From assembly GCA_046350655.1 (NCBI GenBank), contig JAXMAB010000009.1, forward strand, positions 124,001 to 188,000: DNA of 64,000 nt. The letters run 5' to 3'. A program made the position numbers and the translations under genes. Shown here piece after piece: positions 1 to 8,777 of this stretch. The DNA is from JAEUHO01 sp046350655. Its GTDB lineage: Bacteria; Planctomycetota; PLA2; JAEUHO01. Numbering within the stretch: the first letter of the stretch is position 1; each line of letters begins with the position of its first letter. Below the pieces are notes generated by a model. That model saw only the letters and a program-made list of their open reading frames with translations, was not told the DNA's origin and ran no database searches.

Positions 1-1
1 C

Positions 2-679
2 AGCCTCGAGGCGCTCGCCCGGACCCAGCGTCCGGACGGGTCGTTCGCGGCCCCGGCCGGGACCGACGTCAGCGACGCGACCGCGCTCACCGTGCTGCCG
101 TTCCTCGGCGACGGGAGCTCGAGCCGGTTCGGCGCCCACCGCGAGGTCGTCGCGAAGGCCGTGGCGTTCCTGCGCTCGCGGCACGACGCGGCCACCGGCA
201 CGGTGGCGGGCGGCGACGCGGTGCTGTGGGCCCTCGCCGAGGACCAGTGGCTCGCGGGCGGCTTCCGCACGCCGGCCGAGAACCGCGCCCCCGCGGCGGA
301 CCTCCGCGCGCTCGCGTCGCGCCTCGCCGCCGACGGCGCCGCGCCCGCGCCGGACTCCCTGCGCGCCGTCGCGTTCGCCGCGGCGGCCCGCGCCCGCGTG
401 GTGGACGCCGCGCCCGTCGCGACCCTCGCCTCCGCGACCGTCGCCGACTGGCTCGCCGCCGACGTGCGTCCCGAGACCGCGCTCACCCGCGGCGCGGCGC
501 TCGCGTCGGGCGCGCCCGTCGAGACGTTCCGCCGCTTCTCGGTCCGCGCGGCGGCCACGCTGCGCACGCTCGTCGGCGAGGACGGCCTCGTGACCGACAC
601 GTCGCTCGATCCCGCGGCCCGCGCGCTCGCGACCGCGCGCGCGGTGCTCGCGCTCCAGGTGCCGTTCCGCGCGGAGTGA
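2..679 (+). CDS. Prenyltransferase/squalene-cyclase-like repeat protein, 5' partial
   Basis: The window opens inside this gene and only the last 225 residues are present. The first visible residues contain QRPDGSF, which fits the Q-x-x-DGSF repeat motif of terpenoid-cyclase and prenyltransferase alpha-alpha barrels. The rest is an Ala/Arg-rich series of helices such as FLRSRHDAATG, consistent with further barrel repeats. No catalytic DXDD motif is visible, so this may be a non-enzymatic repeat protein of the kind common in planctomycetes rather than a hopene cyclase. The frame is open to the window edge and ends at TGA 677-679. The family assignment rests on one clear repeat and is moderate. 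Confidence 0.6.
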   Translation, partial: SLEALARTQRPDGSFAAPAGTDVSDATALTVLPFLGDGSSSRFGAHREVVAKAVAFLRSRHDAATGTVAGGDAVLWALAEDQWLAGGFRTPAENRAPAADLRALASRLAADGAAPAPDSLRAVAFAAAARARVVDAAPVATLASATVADWLAADVRPETALTRGAALASGAPVETFRRFSVRAAATLRTLVGEDGLVTDTSLDPAARALATARAVLALQVPFRAE

Positions 680-1082
680 CGCGCGCGAACGCCGACGGCC
701 GACGGGCCTCGCGGTCCCGGGACGTGACGGCGGTCCCGAGCGTCGGCGCCGTGCTCGCGCCCGCTTGCACGATCACGGACCGAACGTCCTCCGCAGCGGA
801 CAACCGTCCTCTCCAGCGGCACGTGGTGGTGACACCGTGACCAGGACGCGCCGTCCCGGCCCCCGGGAGCGCGCCGGGGGGCCGGCCCCCGAACCCCGCG
901 AATTCCACGGTTTCCAAGGCCTGACGGTTCGTCTGCGTCGGATGGTGCGGAGTTTGCGGGAATCCGGGAACCAAGTCGGACGCGCAATCGTCCGATGAGG
1001 TGGGTATGGGCGTGGGCCCGTGCCCGTGTGCGACGGGCGTCCGTCGGCGTGCCGCCGGGCGACCCGAGAAAGGCGTGTGGCC
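680..1082. other. Intergenic gap of about 400 bp
   Basis: Apart from the dispersed repeat at 697-718 nothing convincing was found. A short plus-strand reading frame at 765-998 has no ribosome-binding site and no recognisable product. The segment just before 1083 should hold the promoter of the small gene that follows, but no clear -35/-10 pair stands out. Confidence 0.4.
697..718 (+). repeat. Dispersed 3'-end repeat, copy 1
   Basis: This copy reads GGCCGACGGGCCTCGCGGTC and continues with CC. It lies 18 bp after the stop of the upstream gene. It belongs to a family with consensus near GGCGACCGGGCCTCGCG that recurs across the window. Confidence 0.6.
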
Positions 1083-1298
1083 ATGGACACTCGGTTCCTC
1101 TGCATCCAGCACGGTCGGCAGTACTTCGAGGTCGTGCTCCAGGGCGAGCAGATCTTCGTGGGGTCGCGCGCCGAATGTGAGCGCTTCATGAAGATCCACG
1201 AGGAGAAGGTCGCCCGCGCGCAGGCCGACGCGCTCCGTGACCCGCGCAGCCGCGCGGTGCCGGTCCGCGTCTTCCGCCAGTCCCGCGCTCGCGCCTAG
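1083..1298 (+). CDS. Small conserved-looking hypothetical protein (71 aa)
   Basis: This is a compact soluble protein starting MDTRFLCIQHGRQYFEV and ending in a basic Arg-rich tail. The middle (GSRAECERFMKIHEEKVARAQ) looks like an amphipathic helix after a short beta region. The ATG at 1083 is preferred over an upstream in-frame codon at 1020 because the upstream extension is Arg/Cys-rich low-quality sequence, and AGAAAGG lies about 11 bp before the ATG. No family is recognised. It could be a small regulatory or nucleic-acid-associated protein, but nothing in the sequence proves that. Confidence 0.6.
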   Translation: MDTRFLCIQHGRQYFEVVLQGEQIFVGSRAECERFMKIHEEKVARAQADALRDPRSRAVPVRVFRQSRARA

Positions 1299-1500
1299 CG
1301 CGCGATCGCACGACGTCCCGCACGCACGTCGCTCCGGCGACGGTCGCGGGACGGGATCCACCTTCGAGCGGCGCGAGAGCGCCGCTCGAGTCATGTCCGG
1401 GCCGCGCCGTCCGGGCGGTCGACCGGCCGCGGGCCGGGGCGGCGCGGGGCGAGCGATGCGACGGACGCGCGGGGACGCGTCGCGTCGGGGTCATCGCCCG

Positions 1501-1566
1501 GTCACGAGCGACCCGTCACGAGCGACCCGTCACGAGGGACCCGTCACGAGGGACCCGTCACGAGGG
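1501..1566. repeat. 14-bp tandem repeat, about 4.7 copies
   Basis: The unit GTCACGAGCGACCC starts at 1501, 1515, 1529, 1543 and 1557; the last copy is partial. The first two copies carry AGCGA and the later ones AGGGA. It lies in the 320-bp gap between two plus-strand genes, 53 bp before the next start codon. Nothing else was recognised in 1299-1618. Confidence 0.85.
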
Positions 1567-1618
1567 GATCGCCCGGCGCGGCGTTGCGGCGGTGACACGG
1601 TGCCGGTTCCATGGGGAC

Positions 1619-3025
1619 ATGCTGCGTCCCCGCGGTCCCTCGCCCGCGCGTCTGCTCGCCGCCGCGGTCGCCGCGGTCGGGCTCCTCTGCACGCGAGGCC
1701 CGGCCCGCGCCGAGGACGCCCCGGACGCCGCCCCGCGTACGCACCTCGAGGCCGGCGTGCTGCCGCGGGCCGACGTCGTCGTGATCGGACGCGTGCGGGT
1801 GCTCGTCCCGTCGCGGGGGATGGGGAGCATGGCGGTGCTGCGCGTGGACGCGGAGCAGGTGCTGCGCGGTCGCGCCGACCCGTCGTTCACGCTCTTCGTC
1901 GGCGGCAGCCGGAACACGGCCGACCCGAACCGGCCGTCGGAGGCGTGGTTCGCCGGGTCGGGCGGCGGTCGTTACGCGCTGTTCCTGCGCCCGTCGCCGA
2001 AGGGGTCGGGCTTCGGCCTCGAGGCCGCCTTCTCCGTGGACGACGCCGAGGGGAAGGAGAAGGCCGAGGTCCTCGCGCGCGAGCTCGAGGTGGCGGCGAT
2101 CGAGGACCCGACGGAGCGGAGCGCGCGGCTCGTCACGCTCTGCCTCGACCTGCTCGGCACGTCGCGGACCTGGAGCCGGCTGCACGCGGCGCGCGAGCTC
2201 GAGGGGCTGATCGCGCAGCAGCCCGCGTTGTTGACCCCGGCCGCGCGGCTGGAGCTCGAGGCCGTCGCGCGCAAGACGTTCGACGAGGTGCTGCGCGCGC
2301 GGCTCGTGCGGGTCCTGCGGGGCGCCGCGCCGAGCGGGGGCGAGGACGCCGGCGCCGACGGCGCGCCCCGGCGCAGGAAGCCCCTCTCGGCCGAGTACCT
2401 GCGCGCGGCGCGCCGGCTGCCCGAGGTGGTGGACCCCGAGGCCCGGCTCGCGGCCGTGACCGAGCTCTCGACGCTCGGCGGCGAGGGCGCGGGGCCCGAC
2501 CTGCTGCGGATCGCGACGACGGACCTGACGCCCGCCGTGCGCGAGCGGGCCGCGGTCCTGCTCGGCGACGTGGGGGCGCGGGACGCCGCCACGCCGCTGC
2601 GCGATCGTTTCGCCGAGGAGCCCGACCCGGCCGTGCGCGAGGCCATCGTCCGCGCGGTGGGGCTCCTCGGCGACGACGGCGACGTCGCGTGGCTCGAGGC
2701 GCGCCTCGACACGCCGTCCCTCGTGAAGCCGGTGGCGTTCGCGCTCGCGCGCGTGCGGACGCCGGCCGCGCTCGCGGCGCTCGACCGGGTCGCGGCGCGC
2801 GGGACGGCCGGGGCTCCGCCGGAGGAGGGCCTCCCGCGGCTGGTCGAGTACCTTCGCTCCGAGGCGTTCGCGGACGCCGAGCGCGTGGCGGGACGGTCCG
2901 TCGGGCCCCGGGCCCGGCGCACGCCGGCGGCGATCGGGCCCGCGGGCGCGGACGTCCCGCCGCCGCCCCCTGTCTGCCCGCCCGCCGCTGCCCCGACTCC
3001 GGAGGAGACCCCGCGGACCCGATGA
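1619..3025 (+). CDS. Secreted HEAT-repeat protein
   Basis: The 468-residue product starts with a Sec signal peptide (MLRPRGPSPARLLAAAVAAV, then cleavage near PARAEDA). A beta-rich N-terminal part follows (ADVVVIGRVRVLVP to about residue 130). From about residue 270 there are HEAT-like helix pairs, for example VRERAAVLLGDVGARDAATPLRDR and VREAIVRAVGLLGDDGDVAWL. The C-terminus is Pro-rich. The ATG at 1619 is chosen over an in-frame ATG-like start at 1592 because it places the signal peptide at the N-terminus. It overlaps the next gene by ATGA (3022-3025), so the two are translationally coupled. A scaffold or binding role in the envelope is likely; no enzyme motif is seen. Confidence 0.82.
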   Translation: MLRPRGPSPARLLAAAVAAVGLLCTRGPARAEDAPDAAPRTHLEAGVLPRADVVVIGRVRVLVPSRGMGSMAVLRVDAEQVLRGRADPSFTLFVGGSRNTADPNRPSEAWFAGSGGGRYALFLRPSPKGSGFGLEAAFSVDDAEGKEKAEVLARELEVAAIEDPTERSARLVTLCLDLLGTSRTWSRLHAARELEGLIAQQPALLTPAARLELEAVARKTFDEVLRARLVRVLRGAAPSGGEDAGADGAPRRRKPLSAEYLRAARRLPEVVDPEARLAAVTELSTLGGEGAGPDLLRIATTDLTPAVRERAAVLLGDVGARDAATPLRDRFAEEPDPAVREAIVRAVGLLGDDGDVAWLEARLDTPSLVKPVAFALARVRTPAALAALDRVAARGTAGAPPEEGLPRLVEYLRSEAFADAERVAGRSVGPRARRTPAAIGPAGADVPPPPPVCPPAAAPTPEETPRTR

Positions 3026-4752
3026 CGACGACCCCGACGAGGTGCTGGCGGTCCCTGGGCCTCGCGTTGGCGTGGGTCGGCGGCTGCTTCGGTCCCCGGG
3101 TCGCCGGGGCCTCGGACGCCCCGCCGCCGCCCCCGGCGCCGGCGGTGACCGCGTCGCCCGACGGCCCGATGGCCGCGCCCGCGCCGGTGGGGGGCGTAGG
3201 TTCGGGGGCCCCGGGGGTGGCCGGCCCCGGCGACGCTCCCCCGGGCGTCGGGACGGCGGGGCCCGCGACGGGACGACCGACCGAGCTCCCGAGCGCCGAG
3301 CTGCCGCCGGCCACGGGCGAGGAGCGGCGGATCACGCTCGCGGAGGCGCTGCGGCTCGGGGCGGCGCGCAACCTCGAGCTGCTCTCGGGCGCGTACGACC
3401 CGCTCATCGCCGACCGCGCGATCGACGCGGCGGACGGCGTCTTCGACACGCTGCTCACGGCGGACTTCGCCGGCGGGCGGCGCGAGTCGGTCTCGAACTT
3501 CTCCTTCAACGGGACCGACGTGACGCAGGAGGACTTCTACGGCGCCGGCGTCGGCGTCTCGCGCGCCCTGCGCAACGGCGGCCGGCTGTCGGCGGTGTTC
3601 CGCGCCGACCGGCTGCGGAGCAACTCCGCCGTCGTCGAGCGCAACCCGTCGTGGACGAGCGAGCTGTCCGTCGAGTACGCGCAGCCGCTGCTGCGGGGCG
3701 CGGGCGACGTCGCCATGGCGGACGTGCGCCGCGCGCAGAGCGCCTCGCGCGCGGCCGACCACGCGTTCGACGCGCTGACCGACAACGTGCTGCTGCAGAT
3801 CGAGGCGGCGTACTGGGAGCTCGCGTTCGCGCACGCCCAGCTCGCCGCGCGCCGGAAGTCGGAGTCGGTGGCGGCGAACCTCCTCGCCGAGACGCAGACG
3901 CGGTTCGACGCCCGCGTGGCGACGGTCCTCGACCTCGCGGACGCGCGCGCGGGCCTCGAGTCGCGGCGCGGCGACCGGCTGTTCGTCGAGGGCGCGCTGC
4001 GGAAGGCGGACGACGTCCTCCGCGCGCTGATCCTGCCGTTCGACGGGAGCCCGGGCGCGGGCCCGCGCCTGGTCCCGACCGACGACCCGGTCGCGGTCCC
4101 GCCGTCGGACCGGCTCGACCCGCGGGACGTCGAGCGGTACGTCGCGCAGGCCGTGCGCGGCCGGCCCGACCTCCTCGCGGCGCGCGCGGCGCTCGACGCG
4201 CGCGACGTCGACGTGGACGTGGCGCGGAACGACCTCCTCCCGCAGCTCGACCTGGTCGCGCGGCTCGCGGTCGACGGCCTCGACCGGCACCTCGGCAGCT
4301 CGCTCGAGGAGACGTTCTCGGGGCAGGCGACGACGGGCACGCTCGGGCTCAACTTCAGCATGTACCTCGGCCGCCGCACCGCGCAGGCGAAGCTCTGCAT
4401 CGCGCAGTGGTCGCGCAGCCAGGCCGCGCTGAGGGTGCGCGAGCAGGAGAACCGCGTGGTCGTGGAGGTGCGCGCGGCGCTGCACGACCTCGCGACCGCC
4501 CAGGCCCGCCGCGTGACCGCGGGCGGCGAGATCGCGGCCGCGCGCGAGGCCCTCGACGGCGAGGCCCGCAAGGAGCGGAGCGGCGAGAGCACGCCCTACC
4601 GGGTCCTCGAGAAGGAGGACACGCTGACGCAGGCCGTCACGCGCGAGAACCGCGCGTCGATGGACGTGCGCATCGCGACCGCCCGCCTGTGGAAGGCGAT
4701 CGGCATGCTGCGGGAGGCGCGCGGCATCCCGCGGCCCGCCACGGCGGAGTGA
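3022..4752 (+). CDS. TolC-like outer-membrane efflux channel
   Basis: The 576-residue protein has a signal peptide (LALAWVGGCFGPRVAGA), a long Pro/Gly/Ala-rich linker to about residue 95, and then the repeated outer-membrane-factor architecture: ITLAEALRLGAARNLELL near residue 110, beta-barrel strands around VGVSRALRNGGRLSAVF, and long coiled helices (LQIEAAYWELAFAHAQLAARR). A second such repeat begins near VERYVAQAVRGRPDLLAARA. The family forms trimeric channels for efflux or type I secretion. It begins inside the stop of the HEAT gene. No membrane-fusion protein or RND/ABC pump lies nearby, so its partners must be encoded elsewhere. The unusually long N-terminal linker is not typical of TolC. 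Confidence 0.88.
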   Translation: MTTTPTRCWRSLGLALAWVGGCFGPRVAGASDAPPPPPAPAVTASPDGPMAAPAPVGGVGSGAPGVAGPGDAPPGVGTAGPATGRPTELPSAELPPATGEERRITLAEALRLGAARNLELLSGAYDPLIADRAIDAADGVFDTLLTADFAGGRRESVSNFSFNGTDVTQEDFYGAGVGVSRALRNGGRLSAVFRADRLRSNSAVVERNPSWTSELSVEYAQPLLRGAGDVAMADVRRAQSASRAADHAFDALTDNVLLQIEAAYWELAFAHAQLAARRKSESVAANLLAETQTRFDARVATVLDLADARAGLESRRGDRLFVEGALRKADDVLRALILPFDGSPGAGPRLVPTDDPVAVPPSDRLDPRDVERYVAQAVRGRPDLLAARAALDARDVDVDVARNDLLPQLDLVARLAVDGLDRHLGSSLEETFSGQATTGTLGLNFSMYLGRRTAQAKLCIAQWSRSQAALRVREQENRVVVEVRAALHDLATAQARRVTAGGEIAAAREALDGEARKERSGESTPYRVLEKEDTLTQAVTRENRASMDVRIATARLWKAIGMLREARGIPRPATAE

Positions 4753-4776
4753 CCGCGGGGCGGGCGTCGTCCGCCG

Positions 4777-5871
4777 CTACTCCATCACCTGCGAGAAGTC
4801 CGGCGTCGCGCCCTCGTCGAAGACGACGTCGATCACGGCGAAGAAGTCGGCGCGCGTCGACATCGTCTGGATCCGCTCGCGCAGCCGGCGCGCGCCCGGG
4901 AAGCCGCGGAGGTAGAGGCTCGCGAACTTCCGCATCTGGAGCGAGGCGGCGTGCTCGCCGCGGATCGTCGCGGTCTCGTCGAAGAACTCCGCGAGGACCT
5001 GCCGGCGCTCGGCCGCCGTGGGCGGCGGGCCGAGGCGGCCCTCGCGCAGCGCGCGCGCGCCCTGCGCGAAGATCCACGGGTCCCACAGCGCGGCGCGGCC
5101 GATCATCACGCCGTCCACGCCGGTGTCGCGCACCATCTCGAGCACGTCGCGCGGCGTGACGACGTCGCCGTTCCCGAGCACCGGGATCGTGAGCGCCTCC
5201 TTCACCGCGCGGATGGCGTCGCGGCTGGCGCGGCCGGAGTACTGCTGCTCGCGCGTGCGGCCGTGGACCGCGACGGCCGCGGCGCCCTCGGCCTCGAGGG
5301 CCTTCGCGACGTCGATGCACTGCCGCGCGTCGTCCCAGCCGGCGCGGATCTTCACGGTGACCGGCACCTTCACGTGCCGCTTGATGCCGGCGACGACGGA
5401 GGCGGCCGCGCGGGGGTCCTTCATGAGCGCGGAGCCGGCGCAGCGGTCCACGATCTTGCGGACGGGGCAGCCCATGTTCACGTCGATCGCGTCGGCGCCT
5501 CGGTCGACGAGGATCGCCGCGGCGCGGCCCATGACGTCGGGGTCGGAGCCCGCGATCTGGACGATCCCCGGCCGCTCCTCCGGCGAGAGCGCGGCGATCT
5601 CGAGGGTGCGCTCGTGCCCGCGCACCACGCCCTCGGCCATCACCATCTCGGTCGCCGACAGCCCGCACCCGAGCCGCCGCGCGATGCGCCGGAACGCGAT
5701 GTTCGTGAACCCCGCCATGGGCGCCAGCACGAGGGGCGGGTCGACGACGAGGTCGGAGCCGAGGTGGATGGGGCCCGGCACGCGGTCGAGGCGGGGCATC
5801 TCCTCGGTCGCGGTGGGGGCGGGCGGCGGAGGGCGGAACGCGGAGGGGTCCAAGGCTGTAGAATGTCCCAC
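4777..5871 (-). CDS. dusB: tRNA-dihydrouridine synthase
   Basis: The 364-residue protein is a flavin-dependent tRNA uridine reductase of the Dus family. It shows the FMN-site motif APMAGFTN at about residue 50, the catalytic motif DVNMGCPVRKI with the proton-donor cysteine at residue 135, and the C-terminal FMN phosphate region GNGDV and GVMIGRAAL. Length and order match the DusB branch, although the subgroup cannot be proven by eye. The start taken is GTG at 5871; an internal ATG near residue 25 (MPRLDRV) is also possible and would remove a Pro-rich extension not usual for the family. It is divergent from the next gene, with 125 bp between the starts. Confidence 0.92.
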   Translation of the reverse strand: MGHSTALDPSAFRPPPPAPTATEEMPRLDRVPGPIHLGSDLVVDPPLVLAPMAGFTNIAFRRIARRLGCGLSATEMVMAEGVVRGHERTLEIAALSPEERPGIVQIAGSDPDVMGRAAAILVDRGADAIDVNMGCPVRKIVDRCAGSALMKDPRAAASVVAGIKRHVKVPVTVKIRAGWDDARQCIDVAKALEAEGAAAVAVHGRTREQQYSGRASRDAIRAVKEALTIPVLGNGDVVTPRDVLEMVRDTGVDGVMIGRAALWDPWIFAQGARALREGRLGPPPTAAERRQVLAEFFDETATIRGEHAASLQMRKFASLYLRGFPGARRLRERIQTMSTRADFFAVIDVVFDEGATPDFSQVME

Positions 5872-5996
5872 GGGCTCACGGTTGCGCTAGGCTGGTTCCT
5901 CCCGCCCGTCCGTCGCGCCGCACCGTGCGTCCCAGGGTGCGCGGGGCGGTGCGCGCGGGCGCCCGGCGGGGCGCGCAGGGGACCGGACCCCACGAG

Positions 5997-7835
5997 ATGA
6001 CCGACCGTCGCCGACCGTCCCCGCCCTGCCGCGCGTCCCGCGCCGCCCTCCCGTCGGCGACGCGCGCCCGGGTGGTGTCCACGGTGCTCGGGGCCGTCGT
6101 GGCGGCCGTGCTCCTCGCGAGCCCGCTCGCGGCCGCGCCCCCTCCGCTCACCGACGCCGACCGCGCCGCGTACTGGCTCGACCGCATCCTGCGCGGGCCC
6201 GAGCCCGCGCGGCTCGTCCTCGCGGACTTCCACCAGGGGGTGCTGTCCGACGCCCAGGCGAACCTCGAGCGGCTCGCCGAACCGGCGCTCGACCGGCTCG
6301 CCGACGCGGCCCTGCGCGCGCGCGTGCAGGCGAACCCCGACATCAACCCCTGGCACGGGGTCCTCGTCGTGCTCGCGCGGATCGGCCCGCGGCGGCCCGA
6401 GGTCGCCCGCGCGTGGGCCGCGCCGGGCCTCGTGCACCCCGACCGCCAGGTGCGCGAGCAGGCGCTCACCGCGATCGTCGCCCTCGGCTCGCCCGTGGAC
6501 GCGCCGGCGCTCCTCGACGTCGTGCGCCGCGACGCCGCCGACCGCGTGCTCGCGCCCGTCGCGATCTCGGCTCTCGTGGCCCTCGGCCCGCCGTGGGACG
6601 GCAAGGCCGCGCGCGCCGCGCTCGAGGCCGGGCGCGACGACGGCGCCGGCGTCGGCAGCACCGCGTGGGCGACGGCGGTGGCGGCCCTCGCCGTGTCGAA
6701 GGCGCCGTCGCGCGACGCCGTCCTCGCGTGGACGGCGCTCGTCGCGGAGACCGGCGGCCCCCGCGCCACGCTCTCGCGCCAGCGCAACGCGGCGCTCGCG
6801 CCCGACGACCCGGACGTCGTCCCGCTCGCGGCGACGCGGACGACCGGCCGGCTCGTCGCGGCGGTCGCGAGGGCCCGGCTCTCGCGCGACGGCGCGGCGC
6901 CCTACCGCGCGGCGGTGGACCGCGACCTCGCCGGCGACGACGTCGACCTGCGCCGGCTCGCGGAGACGGGCCGGCCCCGCGACGAGGCCGCGCGCGCCGC
7001 CGCCCTGCGGACCCTCGCCGACGTGGGCGCTCGGCTGCGCGCCGCGCCCGCGAGCGTCCCGCCCGACGACGTGACGGCGGCCGTCGTGCAGGTCGTCGCG
7101 GACCGCGCGGACGGCGCCGGCGCGGCCCTGGCGGGCGTGCTGCCCGCGATCCCGGTGGACGCCGCGTACGGCGAGGCGCTCCTGCGCGCGTTCGACGGCG
7201 CGCGCGCGCTCGGCGTCGAGCCCGTCGCGTACGTCGCCGCGTTGCTCGCGCGCGGCGACCGCGTGCACCTCGAGCTGGCGATGCGCCTCGTGCGGCGCGC
7301 GGCCGACGGGCCGTACCTCGAGGTCGTCGAACCGTGGCTGGCGGGCGTGACCGACCCGGCGGCGCGGAGCGAGGGCCGGCGCGCCGCCGTCTTCCTCTAC
7401 GCGGTGGCCCACGCGAAGGGCCGCCTCCCGGCGGGGCGCGCCGACGAGGTGGCGCCCCGAGTTCGGTCGTGGGGCGAGGACCCGTCCGACGCGTCGGCGG
7501 CCGGGCTGCTCGGCGGCCTGCTCGACCTCGGCCCCGCCGGCGAACGGGAGGTGGCGCTCGGGCTCGCCGGACCGGGCCGTCCCGCGTACGTCGAGGTGCT
7601 CGCGTCCGACGGCGGCCGGCGGGTGGGCGCGGCGGTCATCGAGGCGCTGCTCGCGCCGTTGTCGGCCCGCACGCCCGCCGCGGAGCGCCAGCGCATCTTC
7701 ACCGCGGTGTTCCGGGCCGCGGGGCCCGACGCCGTGCCCGCCCTGACGGCGGCCGTCGCCCGGCTGGCGCCGACGGACCGCCCGGAGGGTGAGGCGCTGC
7801 TCCGCCTCGTCGGCCACCGGGCCTCGCGTCCCTGA
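5997..7835 (+). CDS. Secreted HEAT-like helical repeat protein
   Basis: The 612-residue product begins MTDRRRPSPP and has a membrane or signal segment (VVSTVLGAVVAAVLLASPLAAA) ending near residue 50. The rest is almost entirely helical repeats with HEAT character, for example VREQALTAIVALGSPVDAPALLDVV and AVAISALVALGPPWDGK-type pairs. The ATG at 5997 is chosen because upstream in-frame sequence is Arg/Gly-rich and lacks a good start. The last codons (GHRASRP) are encoded by a copy of the dispersed 3'-end repeat. The role is unknown, probably protein binding outside the cytoplasm. Confidence 0.78.
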   Translation: MTDRRRPSPPCRASRAALPSATRARVVSTVLGAVVAAVLLASPLAAAPPPLTDADRAAYWLDRILRGPEPARLVLADFHQGVLSDAQANLERLAEPALDRLADAALRARVQANPDINPWHGVLVVLARIGPRRPEVARAWAAPGLVHPDRQVREQALTAIVALGSPVDAPALLDVVRRDAADRVLAPVAISALVALGPPWDGKAARAALEAGRDDGAGVGSTAWATAVAALAVSKAPSRDAVLAWTALVAETGGPRATLSRQRNAALAPDDPDVVPLAATRTTGRLVAAVARARLSRDGAAPYRAAVDRDLAGDDVDLRRLAETGRPRDEAARAAALRTLADVGARLRAAPASVPPDDVTAAVVQVVADRADGAGAALAGVLPAIPVDAAYGEALLRAFDGARALGVEPVAYVAALLARGDRVHLELAMRLVRRAADGPYLEVVEPWLAGVTDPAARSEGRRAAVFLYAVAHAKGRLPAGRADEVAPRVRSWGEDPSDASAAGLLGGLLDLGPAGEREVALGLAGPGRPAYVEVLASDGGRRVGAAVIEALLAPLSARTPAAERQRIFTAVFRAAGPDAVPALTAAVARLAPTDRPEGEALLRLVGHRASRP

Positions 7836-7914
7836 CGCGGGCGAGCGGGCCTCGCGTCGCCGGGCGCCCGACCGCGCCGGCGTGACCTCGCGGGCGAGCG
7901 GGCCTCGCGTCCCC
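7812..7914 (+). repeat. Dispersed 3'-end repeat, three copies in a row
   Basis: Copies lie at about 7812-7832, 7840-7860 and 7893-7914. The last two share GGCGAGCGGGCCTCGCGTC. The first overlaps the final codons and stop of the upstream gene. In GCGAGCGGGCCTCGC the arms GCGAG and CTCGC can pair, so each copy could form a small hairpin. Confidence 0.75.
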
Positions 7915-8011
7915 GACGCGCGACCGGGCCCGCATCGCGGCCGTGGCCCCGCTCGGCGGGCCCCGCGCGGAGGAGGAGGCGACGGGGCGGCGCGGGGCTA
8001 TCCTCGGGACC

Positions 8012-8494
8012 ATGGCCGCCGGGTCCCCCGTCGATGCGCCGCCGCCTCCCGCCGAACCTCCGCGGTCCGGCGTGGACCGGCGGCAACGGCCGACGCCGAT
8101 GTTCTCGCGATACCTCCTGTTCGGGCGGCGTCGCGGCGGGCGTCGCGACGGCGAGCGCGAGCGGATCTACGTGGACCGTCCGGGCCCGTGGGTGACCGCG
8201 GCCTTCCTCGCGGTGTGCCTGCTCTCGGTCGCCGACGCGTACCTGACGCTCCACGAGCTCTCGCGGGGCGCGACCGAGGCCAACCCGGTCATGCGTGCGG
8301 CCCTCGACCTCGGCAACGGCGGGTTCGTGCTGGTGAAGACGCTGATGACCGTGCTCGGCGCGGCGTTCCTGGGGCTCCACAAGACGTGGCCGCTCGGGCG
8401 CGTCTGCCTCGGGATCGCGGTGGCGGGGTACCTGTTGCTGACCGGCTGGCACATGTACGGCCTGTTCTGGGTGCTCCCTTCGACCGCGACGTGA
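8012..8494 (+). CDS. DUF5658-type small membrane protein
   Basis: The 160-residue protein has a cytoplasmic Pro/Arg-rich N-terminus and, from about residue 68, three hydrophobic segments. The motif LLSVADAYLTLHELSRG followed by EANPVM and VKTLMTVLGAAFL matches the DUF5658 family, in which a polar D-x-x-L-T pair sits in the first helix. Family function is unknown. ATG 8012 is preferred over an upstream GTG at 7943 because the extension is low-complexity. It is the last gene before the methionine riboswitch and does not appear to share its regulation. Confidence 0.75.
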   Translation: MAAGSPVDAPPPPAEPPRSGVDRRQRPTPMFSRYLLFGRRRGGRRDGERERIYVDRPGPWVTAAFLAVCLLSVADAYLTLHELSRGATEANPVMRAALDLGNGGFVLVKTLMTVLGAAFLGLHKTWPLGRVCLGIAVAGYLLLTGWHMYGLFWVLPSTAT

Positions 8495-8550
8495 CCCGGG
8501 CCCGGCGATCGCGTACCATCGCGGCGCTCTTTCGCCCGACCGTCGCCGCA

Positions 8551-8668
8551 GCTCATCCCGAACGGTGGAGGGATCCGACCCTTTGAAACCGTGGCAACCC
8601 GGGAACGGCCTTCGGGCCGCCGCCGGGTGCCAACGCCGGCCCGCGCTCCTCGCGCGGGGTCGATGAGA
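8551..8668 (+). promoter_or_regulatory. SAM-I (S-box) riboswitch
   Basis: The aptamer core is plainly readable. P1 is formed by CTCATC (8552-8557) and GATGAG (8662-8667). Between them lie GGTGGAGGGA (8564-8573), CCCTTTGAAACC, the invariant GGCAACC (8593-8599) and GGTGCCAAC (about 8626-8633) in the expected order. The S-box binds S-adenosylmethionine and lowers expression of methionine genes. A possible expression-platform hairpin, CCCTCG-GTCCGT-CGAGGG, lies at 8737-8754, 23 bp before the start codon. No U-tract follows it, so control may act on translation initiation rather than termination. Genes downstream fit perfectly. Confidence 0.94.
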
Positions 8669-8777
8669 CCGACGTCGTCGCCCACCGCGGGCGGCGGCGG
8701 CGCGTCCACGAAGGCGTCGGGCGCCGGGCGCGTGGTCCCTCGGTCCGTCGAGGGCGCGCGACGGCGGGAGCGCGTCG

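Noticed and set aside
765..998. Small plus-strand frame in the first gap
   Set aside because: No ribosome-binding site, low-complexity first half, no recognisable product.
1972..4485. Long minus-strand open frame opposite the HEAT and TolC genes
   Set aside because: It is a high-GC shadow: Arg/Glu/Val-rich, no domain, and it crosses two clearly coding plus-strand genes.
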